Shown piece after piece: positions 17,029-25,600 of a stretch of DNA of 64,000 bases. This DNA is from Nostoc sp. CENA543. Lineage in GTDB: Bacteria; Cyanobacteriota; Cyanobacteriia; Cyanobacteriales; Nostocaceae. Position 1 is the first letter of the stretch. Every line of letters starts with the position of its first letter. Position numbers and translations under genes: made by a program. Location: positions 5,836,501 through 5,900,500 of the forward strand of contig NZ_CP023278.1 in NCBI RefSeq assembly GCF_002896875.1, read 5' to 3'. The notes beneath the pieces were generated by a model, which made no database searches, had not been told where the DNA came from, and saw only the letters and a program-made list of their open reading frames with translations.

Positions 17029-18076
17029 TGCGCTGATTCTGACTCACGTTTGCACCAGAAAAGATTAAACCATTTTCTATGTCGCCACAGGCAGCTTGCG
17101 CTAGGGCATTTAGTAGACAATAGGTTTTACCTTTGTCTCGAAATAGACAGATTTCTAAACAGTTGGCAATACATCGCCTCTGTTGGGCTGAATCTGCCAT
17201 AATCTGTTCTGCGAAGGGGTTACGTAAAGCCCGGCTGGGTTTACCGACAGGACTGGGTACGGTGACTATATCTTCTGGGTTGGCTTGCAAATGACGTTCT
17301 TTATAATTTTGATGGGCATCACATTCAATGGTGGTGATGAAGCGTGTACCCATTTGTACGCCGTCTGCTCCCATTGCTAAGATTTGATCAATATCGGCGC
17401 GATCGCTAATTCCCCCCGTTACAATTAACGGTATTCTCACCCCCATTGTCTCAGTTAAATATTCCCGCACCTGGGAAATCACCCAACCAATAGAAAACCC
17501 TGGAACGTTAATTTGTTCACATTGGGTAAAGTGTCCCCCCACCTTCTGGCAATTTTCTAGAATCAAGGCATCGGGTAGACGATTATATCGATTTTTCCAA
17601 GTCTGACAAAGATATTGGGCTGAGTCTGCATTGGCGACAGTCGGCACTAAAGCCACATCAGGATAATCGGCAGTGTACTCTGGTAAATTTAAAGCTACTG
17701 CACCCCCTGTCACAATCAGATTTGCACCCTCGGCAGCTGCGGTTTTTGCTAATTCTGGGTAATCTTTAGTACCCACTAAGATATTGACACCAATCACACC
17801 ATCGGGGCTAATACTCCTAGCTTTGGCTAATTCATCAATTAACGCCAGGCGATTGGCTGTAAAAAAACTACTCTTTTGACGGGGATTAAAATACGGTGAA
17901 TCCAAGCCAATCCCCAGGGTAGCAATCATCCCCACCCCGCCAGCATTGGCAACTGCTCCAGCCAATTTTGCACCAGATACCCGCACCGCCATTGCAGCTT
18001 GCATGATGGGATAACGTGCAATATGTTTACCAATCTGCAAAGGGTGAAGGCTTGAGTGCATGACGAATTTGCTCAT
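16982..18076 (-). CDS. nitronate monooxygenase (2-nitropropane dioxygenase family)
   Basis: A 364-residue FMN-dependent TIM-barrel protein. PIMQAAMAVRVSGAKLAGAV, GGVGMIATLG, LIVTGGISDR and ILAMGADGVQMGTRFI match the family and its FMN phosphate-binding loop. The C-terminal extension with several cysteines (IANCLEICLF, AQAACGDIENG) is typical of the longer bacterial form. It oxidises alkyl nitronates; the physiological substrate is uncertain. It diverges from psbA across 364 bp that hold the shared 15-bp motif. The start could also be M6 (18061). Confidence 0.88.
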   Translation of the reverse strand: MSKFVMHSSLHPLQIGKHIARYPIMQAAMAVRVSGAKLAGAVANAGGVGMIATLGIGLDSPYFNPRQKSSFFTANRLALIDELAKARSISPDGVIGVNILVGTKDYPELAKTAAAEGANLIVTGGAVALNLPEYTADYPDVALVPTVANADSAQYLCQTWKNRYNRLPDALILENCQKVGGHFTQCEQINVPGFSIGWVISQVREYLTETMGVRIPLIVTGGISDRADIDQILAMGADGVQMGTRFITTIECDAHQNYKERHLQANPEDIVTVPSPVGKPSRALRNPFAEQIMADSAQQRRCIANCLEICLFRDKGKTYCLLNALAQAACGDIENGLIFSGANVSQNQRIMSVSELMADLTAKV

Positions 18077-18208
18077 TTATTAACTAAATAACTGATAAGT
18101 AATTTTATCATCTCGGTGTGTATTTTCTTGGGCATGGGGGATGGGGCATTGGGCATGGTTCTAAAGTTTTTCTTCTTACCCCTTGCAGTTTTACTTTGAA
18201 TTTACTAC

Positions 18209-18240
18209 TTGACAATTAAATTGCTATATAGTTATATAAT
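18209..18240 (+). promoter_or_regulatory. psbA promoter overlapped by putative operator
   Basis: TTGACA (18209-18214) and TATAAT (18235-18240) are 20 bp apart, longer than the ideal 17, so activation or an alternative -10 may be needed. CTATATAGTTATATA (18224-18238) overlaps the -10 and is the exact reverse complement of the motif before the Rieske gene, as expected for a repressor site. Confidence 0.6.
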
Positions 18241-18288
18241 TAGTATGCAACTGAATACACCTATTCCGCGAAAAGACTATAGACGCTT

Positions 18289-18307
18289 AGTCTGAAAACT
18301 TCAGACT
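18289..18307 (+). promoter_or_regulatory. hairpin in psbA 5' leader
   Basis: AGTCTGAA and TTCAGACT form an 8-bp perfect stem with an AAC loop, about 130 nt before the psbA start. It lies in a long predicted leader (~190 nt) and might affect mRNA stability. Confidence 0.45.
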
Positions 18308-18440
18308 GCATCAGACTTTTTGAAATTACGTATACGCTGGCTTTCTCGTACCCCTCGGCTGAAGCGGGTGCGTAGTTATGAATTGGTTGTATTTCTTTGT
18401 CGCTGAAGATTTCACAAATTTATTCGCACTCATTACCAAT

Positions 18441-19523
18441 ATGACAACTCTTCTCAAAGAGCGCGATCGCTCTAATTTATGGGATAGATTCTGTAATTGG
18501 ATCACCAGTACAGAAAACCGGATGTATATCGGCTGGTTTGGCGTAATCCTAATTCCCACGGCTTTAACTGCGGCAATTGTGTTTATTTTGGCGTTTATTG
18601 CTGCACCACCTGTAGATGTAGATGGTATCCGTGAGCCTGTTTCTGGTTCACTGCTGTATGGAAATAACATCATCACTGCTACTGTAGTTCCCACTTCGGC
18701 GGCGATTGGTTTGCACTTGTACCCCATCTGGGAAGCCGCTTCTTTGGATGAGTGGCTATACAATGGCGGCCCCTATCAAATGATTGTGTTGCACTTCCTG
18801 TTGGCTATCTATGCTTATATGGGTCGGCAATGGGAATTAAGCTATCGTTTAGGAATGCGTCCTTGGATTCCTGTGGCTTTTTCTGCACCTGTGGCGGCTG
18901 CAACTGCGGTTTTATTGATTTACCCCATTGGACAAGGTAGTTTTTCCGATGGCATGATGTTGGGCATTTCCGGTACATTCAATTTTATGATTGTGTTTTC
19001 ACCGGAACACAATATTCTCATGCACCCATTCCATATGATTGGTGTGGCGGGAGTATTTGGTGGGGCTTTGTTCTCGGCAATGCACGGTTCTCTGGTAACT
19101 TCTACCCTCGTGCGGGAAACCTCAGAAGTAGAATCAGCCAATATTGGTTATAAGTTTGGTCAAGAAGAAGAAACTTACAACATCGTAGCGGCACATGGTT
19201 ACTTTGGGCGGTTAATCTTCCAATATGCCAGCTTTAATAATTCACGTTCTTTACACTTTTTCCTAGCTGCTTGGCCTGTGGTGGGTATTTGGTTTGCGGC
19301 TTTGGGTGTCAGCACCATGTCATTTAACTTGAATGGATTCAACTTTAATAACTCAATTTTGGATCACCAAGGACGAACAATTGACACCTGGGCAGATTTA
19401 TTAAATAGAGCAAATTTAGGAATTGAAGTGATGCACGAGCGTAATGCTCACAACTTCCCCCTAGATTTAGCCTCTGGCGAAGCTCAACCCATAGCCTTGG
19501 CTGCTCCTGCTATTGCTAGCTAA
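18441..19523 (+). CDS. psbA: photosystem II D1 protein, low-oxygen (D1') variant
   Basis: 360 residues from MTTLLKERD; the 21-residue upstream extension of the frame is not D1. It carries the residues described for the micro-oxic D1' form: A80 (instead of Gly), L158 (instead of Phe) and A286 (instead of Thr). Q130 is of the high-light type. The Mn and tyrosine ligands remain: Y161, D170, E189, H190, H332, E333, H337, D342, A344, and H198 for P680. Unusually, residues 187-188 are SP rather than QA beside E189. It should form functional PSII under low oxygen. No clear Shine-Dalgarno. It is followed by a strong terminator. Confidence 0.96.
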   Translation: MTTLLKERDRSNLWDRFCNWITSTENRMYIGWFGVILIPTALTAAIVFILAFIAAPPVDVDGIREPVSGSLLYGNNIITATVVPTSAAIGLHLYPIWEAASLDEWLYNGGPYQMIVLHFLLAIYAYMGRQWELSYRLGMRPWIPVAFSAPVAAATAVLLIYPIGQGSFSDGMMLGISGTFNFMIVFSPEHNILMHPFHMIGVAGVFGGALFSAMHGSLVTSTLVRETSEVESANIGYKFGQEEETYNIVAAHGYFGRLIFQYASFNNSRSLHFFLAAWPVVGIWFAALGVSTMSFNLNGFNFNNSILDHQGRTIDTWADLLNRANLGIEVMHERNAHNFPLDLASGEAQPIALAAPAIAS

Positions 19524-19551
19524 TTGCTCTGTTTTTACTGCTCTTACATTT

Positions 19552-19577
19552 GCACCCTAAATTTAGGGTGCTTTTTT
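19552..19577 (+). terminator. intrinsic terminator of psbA
   Basis: GCACCCTAAATTTAGGGTGC (19552-19571) is a perfect 10-bp palindrome followed by six T, 28 bp after the psbA stop. Confidence 0.92.
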
Positions 19578-19632
19578 ATTAGCCCAATTTTTTCTACTGT
19601 TCCCTGTTCCCCGTTCCCCGTTCCCTATTGTT

Positions 19633-20007
19633 TTAAAAAATAGTCTTTGTGTTTTGCAAGGCTCTGATACTTTCGGCTTGTTGAAGGATTCTTTCACTAA
19701 TGCGATCGCAAGCTAATTCACAAAGGTCAAAAATCATCGGATCAGCAATCTCATAGAAAGCACTAGTACCTTTAGGCTGACGAGTGACAATTCCCGCCTG
19801 GGTTAAGACTTTCAGGTGCTTCGATAGATTGGCTTGTCCCAAACCTGTTGCTTCCGTAAGTTCCATCACATTCATTGGGCCTGATTTCAGACAAGCCAAA
19901 ATTTGCAGCCGACTTGCTTCCGATAGCATTTTAAAATAGTCAGCAACCGCCGCAAATGTATCTGAATCACCTTGAGACAGCTTAGTTCTTGGCATAGGCA
20001 GATGCAA
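19633..20007 (-). CDS. ArsR/SmtB-family transcriptional repressor
   Basis: A 124-residue winged-helix regulator: FKMLSEASRLQILACLKSG, then VMELTEATGLGQANLSKHLK as the recognition helix and TRQPKGTSAFYEIADP as the wing. Cysteines are C39 in helix 2 (ILACL), C96 and C100 (LCELAC) near the C-terminal helix. This is reminiscent of the two-cysteine persulfide sensors BigR/SqrR, where one cysteine is in helix 2 and one in the last helix. No metal-binding CVC motif is present. Its position beside the psbA/sqr genes makes it the probable repressor of that cluster. A TnpB gene lies immediately upstream on the same strand. Confidence 0.85.
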   Translation of the reverse strand: MHLPMPRTKLSQGDSDTFAAVADYFKMLSEASRLQILACLKSGPMNVMELTEATGLGQANLSKHLKVLTQAGIVTRQPKGTSAFYEIADPMIFDLCELACDRISERILQQAESIRALQNTKTIF

Positions 20008-20078
20008 TAGTCACTGTGCTTTATTCCTAATTCAAAATTAAACACCCAATTTTGACACTTTCTAAAATTAATTGACAC

Positions 20079-20101
20079 TCTCCGCCCTAAAAGTGCGAAG
20101 A
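20079..20101 (-). ncRNA. putative right-end hairpin of the TnpB element (omega-RNA 3' part)
   Basis: TCTCCGC/GCGAAGA pair (7 bp with one G-U on the RNA) across the tnpB stop codon, followed on the minus strand by GAGTGTCAA. In IS200/IS605-family TnpB loci, the 3' end of tnpB and the right end form the scaffold of the guide RNA, and the guide is read from the flank just past the right end (here roughly 20050-20072, minus strand). The exact boundary is inferred. Confidence 0.4.
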
Positions 20102-21313
20102 TTCTACATTCACAGACTCGCCGTTAGACAGCAGGCTTGCGCCAACCGCCCAAGAGGGCAAATCTCCTGTAGCGTAAGTTCCGGTATGCCCTACCGTACT
20201 GAGTCCTCGCCTCAAAATATTGATTGCTGCATTGATATCTCTGTCTTCCACATATCCACAATGGGGACAGACATGAGTCCTTGTAGACAGAGATTTATTC
20301 ACTTTTTCGCCACAATTAGAACAATTTTGGCTGGTGTTGTGGGGAGGAACTGCAATAGTTACTTTCCCATATTTATGACCAAAATATTCTAACCATTGCC
20401 TAAAGGCATACCAACCAGCATCAGAAATTGATTTAGCTAGATGTCGATTACGTACCAAACCCTTCACGTTTAAATCTTCATAGGCTACCAAATCGTTAGA
20501 TTGGATGACGGAGTATGCTAATCTCTTGCAATACTCTTTTCGCTGCCTACTTACTTTTAAATGCTTACGAGCATATCTATTTCTAGCTTTGTGGTAATTG
20601 TTCGATTGTCTGACGCGAGCTTTGTTCTTCTCTTTGCTGAACTTCTGAGACTTTTTGCGGTTGGCACGGTTTAACTGTTTTTCTGACTGACGGTAGAACT
20701 GGGGTGAAGGTTCAATATTACCTTTGTTATCTGCAATGAAGTATTTCAATCCCAAGTCGATACCAACTACTTGATTTGTAGGTTGGCTTTCTACTTTGAC
20801 ATTAATATCAATTGCAAATTGAGCATAATAGCCATCAGCACGACGTACTAGGCGAACGCGCTTGATTTGCTGGATATCGTAATAGTTTAGGTCGTAAGTC
20901 CCTTTTAGTTTAAGAGTGCCTATACCTTTCTTGTCTGAAAAGGTGATAGATTTACGAGTTTCTGAAAGTTTCCATCCAGATGATTTATATTCAACTGAAC
21001 GACAGTTTTTCTTAAACTTAGGAAACCCCTTTTTACCTTTAACCTTCTTCTTGCAGTTGTCGTAAAACCTAGCTATCGCAGACCAACAACGTTCAGCAGC
21101 AGATTGTCTAGCCATTGAGTTTAATTCATCAGCAAAGGGGAATTCAGCAGCTAATACCGCGCAGTATTTATTGAGGTCGTATCTCCCCACTTTTTTGTTA
21201 TCTCTCCAGTAGCGTAAGCACTTGTTTTGAATGAATTGGCTAGTACGAATTGCTTCGTCTATTGCCTGATATTGCGCTTTTTTCCCTTTGACTTTAAACT
21301 CGTAAACAATCAT
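20087..21313 (-). CDS. tnpB: TnpB RNA-guided nuclease, IS200/IS605 (IS1341-type) element
   Basis: 408 residues from ATG at 21313 (the frame to 21325 would begin with TTG). The RuvC-like active site is complete: D186 (VGIDLGLKYF), E279 (AYEDLNVKGL) and D359 (DRDINAAINIL). A zinc ribbon is formed by C331/C334 (NCSNCGE) and C349/C352 (CPHCG). The N-terminal WED/helix-rich part (FIQNKCLRYWRDN) and basic stretches are intact. No tnpA is nearby, so this is a TnpB-only element that would depend on a transposase elsewhere. It sits directly upstream of the arsR promoter. Confidence 0.95.
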   Translation of the reverse strand: MIVYEFKVKGKKAQYQAIDEAIRTSQFIQNKCLRYWRDNKKVGRYDLNKYCAVLAAEFPFADELNSMARQSAAERCWSAIARFYDNCKKKVKGKKGFPKFKKNCRSVEYKSSGWKLSETRKSITFSDKKGIGTLKLKGTYDLNYYDIQQIKRVRLVRRADGYYAQFAIDINVKVESQPTNQVVGIDLGLKYFIADNKGNIEPSPQFYRQSEKQLNRANRKKSQKFSKEKNKARVRQSNNYHKARNRYARKHLKVSRQRKEYCKRLAYSVIQSNDLVAYEDLNVKGLVRNRHLAKSISDAGWYAFRQWLEYFGHKYGKVTIAVPPHNTSQNCSNCGEKVNKSLSTRTHVCPHCGYVEDRDINAAINILRRGLSTVGHTGTYATGDLPSWAVGASLLSNGESVNVESSHF

Positions 21314-21390
21314 GGCATCGACCAATTAACCACATATTTATGTTAACACGACTAACATAAGATGAACAAATAAATTTGTCCTATCCTCTT

Positions 21391-21420
21391 ATATTCCCCT
21401 CATAAATGACGGGGGTTTTA
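21391..21420. mobile_element. putative left-end hairpin of the TnpB element
   Basis: CCCCTCATAAATGACGGGGG contains a 4-bp C/G stem with a TCATAAATGA loop about 80-110 bp before the tnpB start. It is similar to fold-back left ends of IS1341-type elements. The precise insertion border is not resolved. Confidence 0.45.
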
Positions 21421-21484
21421 CGCATCAAGACTCATAACCCAGTCAATAGGGAAAGATAACCTATTGAGCAATAAATCGTAACAC

Positions 21485-22051
21485 ATGACTAAATTACACA
21501 AAAGTTTACTAATTTTACTGAGTACCTTAATTATGACCGGTGTGGCTGGTTGTACTCGCTTCTTTGGTGCTTCTGGGGACTTAGTGGAGCGCGTCAGTGA
21601 TGGTGATACTTTGGTAGTTAAAGATGCTCAGGGTAATAAATTTACGGTGCGCTTCGCTTGTATGGATGCGCCAGAAATACCCCATTCTCGCAAAGAGCAA
21701 GCTAGTAAAAAAGCTAGCGATCGCAATCAATTTAATTGGGGCGTGAAAGCACAGGCTAGATTAGCAGAGTTAGTCAAACAAAGTGGCGATCGCGTTAACC
21801 TGACAATTACAGATAGCGATCGTTATGGACGCAAAGTAGCTGAAGTCCGGTTAAGCGATGGTGTTTTTGTTCAGGAAGTTTTATTAAAAGAAGGATTGGC
21901 TAAGGTTTACCGTCCCTATTTAAATAAGTGTCCCAGTAAAGATTTAGTGCAGCAAGCAGAAGCTCAAGCCCAGCAGCAAAGAATTGGGATTTGGGGTGAT
22001 ACTGATTTTACAGATCCTTGGCAGTATCGCAGTGTGAGTAAGAGAAAGTAA
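21485..22051 (+). CDS. thermonuclease (SNase-like) lipoprotein
   Basis: A 188-residue protein with an N-terminal lipoprotein signal (SLLILLSTLIMTGVAGC; lipobox VAGC) and an SNase/OB-fold domain: DGDTLVVKDAQGNKFTVRF, MDAPEIPHS, DRYGRKVAEV and VQEVLLKEGLAKVY. The catalytic Arg-Glu-Arg pattern fits (R in VRFACMD, E near the DAPE motif, R in DRYGRK). It would degrade extracellular or periplasmic nucleic acid while anchored in a membrane. A MITE-like repeat starts 3 bp after its stop. Confidence 0.92.
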   Translation: MTKLHKSLLILLSTLIMTGVAGCTRFFGASGDLVERVSDGDTLVVKDAQGNKFTVRFACMDAPEIPHSRKEQASKKASDRNQFNWGVKAQARLAELVKQSGDRVNLTITDSDRYGRKVAEVRLSDGVFVQEVLLKEGLAKVYRPYLNKCPSKDLVQQAEAQAQQQRIGIWGDTDFTDPWQYRSVSKRK

Positions 22052-22054
22052 GAG

Positions 22055-22155
22055 ACTTCCAATTTAAACAATATCATCTCAGTGTATAGGCAAGGGGGCA
22101 GGGGAGATCCAGAAAAAATATCGCCTAACTAAAAAATAATGTATTTTCTGGAAGT
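22055..22155. mobile_element. MITE-like repeat, copy 1 (left of NRPS)
   Basis: 101 bp bounded by ACTTCCAATTTAAA and TTTTCTGGAAGT (short terminal inverted repeats ACTTCC/GGAAGT). It has an internal GGCAAGGGGGCAGGGG block. Same ends, order and internal block as 26916-27031. Confidence 0.7.
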
Positions 22156-22307
22156 ATCTAAAAGGTTACTGTATACCAAGCAGTAGGTATTTAATTAATC
22201 ATAAGAATAAGTCTTTTAAAAATTGATACTTCGTTATTTATGTAATATCTGTGTAGTGGATTTTATCTAATTACTGGAATAATTATAAAACAACTTACCT
22301 AAATGAT

Positions 22308-22344
22308 AAATCCCATTATTCGTAATTGCTGAATAATGGGATTT
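22308..22344. terminator. 14-bp perfect stem-loop
   Basis: AAATCCCATTATTC and GAATAATGGGATTT pair perfectly around a 9-nt loop. A T-rich stretch follows (GTCTTTATATTTTCTTTTT). It is a probable bidirectional terminator isolating the NRPS gene from upstream reading. Confidence 0.65.
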
Positions 22345-22614
22345 GTCTTTATATTTTCTTTTTAAGAATTAGATGATTCTTTATTAACTTTACACAGAAT
22401 GAGAAATATTAGCTGGTAAATTCTAGTGATAGCTTTTGAATTTGCCAGTTTTTGCTTCATTTAATTGGTTATTCATTTAGTAGTAATTTAGATAAATGAT
22501 TGTAATCATTGAATTATTACTATATATGGCGGTGCATTTAAATCATCTAATTTTCAGACTGACATTAAAGTTTTTAACAACTATTTTTCCCTACTGAATA
22601 GCTAGAGTAAAAAA

Positions 22615-25600
22615 ATGAACTTAGTCAACTTAAACAATTCCTATCAACTTTCATCTATTCAACAAGGAATGCTGTTTAACAGTCTGCTTGCTCAAGAATC
22701 GGGAGTGGATATTGAGCAGGTGGTCTGTTTAGTTAAAGAAAAAATTGAGATTGACGTATTCCAAAAAGCATGGCAAACAGTTTTAGCAAGACACGCAGTT
22801 TTAAGAAGTAGTTTTGATTGGGAAAACGGACGAGAACCTCTGCAAGTTGTCCATCAAGCAGTAACCATTCCCTTAAAACAATATGATTGGAGTAGCTTAT
22901 CTGACACAGAACAATCCACTAAATTGCAAGCTTATCTGCAAAGCGATCGCCAAGAGGGTTTTGAGTTAAATGTCGCGCCATTGATGCGTCTAGCATTATT
23001 TCGCTTGGGAGCATCTTGCTATCAATTTGTGTGGACATTTCACCATGCTTTATTAGATGGTCGTTCTTTGTACATCATCATTAAAGAATTGTTTGCTTTT
23101 TATGATGCTTTCTCTCAAGGAAAAGATTTACAACTTCCTTTACCTCGTCCCTATCAAGACCACATTGCATGGTTACAGCAACAAGATTGGTCTAAGAATG
23201 AAGGCTTTTGGCGAAATTTACTCAAAGGTTTTACCGCACCCACACCTTTATTAGTAGATTCAAACCCTCGTGAGGAAAGCGGTTTTGGTGAACAAACAAT
23301 CCGAATTTCACAAACAACTACAAAAATGTTGCAGGCTTTTGCCAAACAACATCAATTGACACTCAATACCCTAGTGCAAGGTGCTTGGGCTTTATTGCTG
23401 AGTCGTTATAGCGGCGAGTCTGACATTGTTTTTGGTGCGACAAGAGCCTGTCGTCACTCCTCTGTAGCTGGTGCAGAGTCGATGGTGGGACTGTTGATTA
23501 ATACTTTGCCGGTGCGTGTCAAGGTATCTGGGGAAAAACCCCTTGTCAATTGGCTCCAAGAATTGCGATCGCAGTGGGTAACTTTGCGAGAGTATGAACA
23601 TACTCCCCTCGTTAACATTCAACGATGGAGCGATGTCCCTGGTGGAACTTCCTTATTTGACAGCATTGTAGTATTTGAAAACTATGAATTGAATTCGGCT
23701 TTGCGCTCTCAAGGCCAGAGATGGGAAAACTTAGAATTCCGACTCGAAGAACAAACTAACTTTCCTCTGACATTGGTTGGCTATGGAGAGTCAGAATTGT
23801 TATTGAAACTCAAATATGACCGTCAAAAATTCGATGATGCCAAAATTTGTCGGATGTTGGGACATCTTCAGACGATATTGGCGAGTATGGCGACTGATTA
23901 TAGCCAGAATTTAGGACAACTACCACTATTGACGACAGCAGAAACACACCAAATCTTGGTGGAGTGGAATCATACACAAGCAGATTTTGCAGATCAACTT
24001 TGTATCCATCAACTGTTCGAGGCGCAAGTAGAAAAGACACCAGACGCTATCGCCGTAGTTTGTGGAGCAGAACAACTCACCTATCAAGAGCTGAACTGTA
24101 GAGCCAATCAGTTAGCTCATCACCTGCAACAACTAGGAGTCAAACCAGGGGTATTAGTTGCTGTATATTTAGAGCGATCGCTAGAAATGATTCCGGCTGT
24201 TTTAGGGATTTTAAAAGCTGGTGGTGCATATGTTCCCCTAGAACCGAGTTTTCCCAAAGCACGCATTCAATTACTGCTGTCTTCTTTGCAGATTAACTGT
24301 CTAGTCACCCAAACTAGCCTGTTAGCTAATATTCAGGAATTAGAACTAAACGCGCTACAACATTTAATCTGTTTAGATAAATCTGTACATAACGCGATGT
24401 GCAACTTATTCTTAGAACCTCTCCCCGAAACAGAGAGAGCCTTTGATTCTTACTCCCCTTCCCTTGTAGGGAAGGGGTTGGGGGTTAGGTCTGAGAGAAA
24501 CTCGCACACAGCGTTATATAGTACAGTAGGCAAAAAACCAGAGAATCACCAAGAAATCTTTTCCCCTACACCCCTACACCCTCATACCCCTAAACCCTCA
24601 ATTTGGCATCGTTCTGATTTAGACTTACTCCCAACCGAAAATTTACCAACATCTGCCAGTTCTGATGATATCGCCTACGTGATTTTCACCTCCGGTTCTA
24701 CAGGTACACCAAAGGGGGTTGTAGTTCGTCATCAACCAGTAATTAACCTGATTGAATGGGTGAACAAAACATTCAATGTGAATGCTCAAGATAGAGTGTT
24801 ATTTATCACTTCTTTATGCTTTGACTTGTCAGTTTATGACATTTTTGGACTGTTAGCCGCAGGTGGTTCAATTCGAGTTGTTTCTAGTCATGATGTGCGA
24901 GATCCAGAAGCTTTACTGCATATTCTCTGCCATGAGCCGATTACATTCTGGGATTCTGCGCCGCCTGCACTGCAACAACTAGCCCAATTTTTCCCCAAGG
25001 TGCAGGAAAATAATTACCTCCCCCAATTGCGTCTAGTATTCATGAGTGGTGATTGGATACCTGTCACCTTGCCAGATTTACTTAAAACCACCTTCCCAGG
25101 TGTGGAAGTAATTAGTTTAGGGGGAGCAACAGAAGCTACTGTTTGGTCAAATTATTATCCTATCGGCAAAGTCGAACCCCATTGGAAGAGTATTCCCTAT
25201 GGTAAACCCATCCAAAATGCCCAATATTACATTCTGGATGATTACCTCAATCCCTGCCCCATTGGTGTGACCGGGGAGTTATATATTGGTGGAGAATGTT
25301 TAGCCTCTGGCTATTTAAATCAACCGGAACTCACAGCCCAAAAATTTATTCCCAGTCCCTTTGGCAATTCCAAACTATATAAAACTGGAGATTTAGCCCG
25401 TTATTTCAGCGATGGTAATATTGAATTCCTGGGTCGGATTGACCATCAAGTGAAAATTCGCGGTTTCCGTATCGAGTTGGGCGAAATTGAGAGTGTACTA
25501 ACACAACACGACTGTGTACAGGAAACTGTAGTGATAGCGAGGGAAGATGAGCCAGGAAATAAGCGATTGGTGGCGTATGTAGTCATAAATGGCGATTCTG

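Larger units (their letters stand above)
18077..18440. other. divergent regulatory region of nmo and psbA
   Basis: 364 bp between divergent genes. It holds a psbA-oriented promoter (TTGACA at 18209, TATAAT at 18235), the shared 15-bp motif at 18224-18238, and a hairpin in the predicted psbA leader (AGTCTGAA/TTCAGACT, 18289-18307). Confidence 0.6.
22052..22614. other. intergenic region before the NRPS gene
   Basis: 563 bp without a gene. It contains MITE copy 1 (22055-22155), a 14-bp perfect stem-loop (22308-22344) and an AT-rich stretch that probably carries the NRPS promoter. Confidence 0.6.

Noticed and set aside
18441-19523. psbA as chlorophyll f synthase (ChlF) or rogue D1
   Set aside because: The manganese ligands D170, E189, H332, E333, D342 and A344 are all present, whereas ChlF-type proteins lose them.
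20072-20392. 106-codon plus-strand frame over tnpB
   Set aside because: It is antisense to the intact tnpB and contains no recognisable domain.
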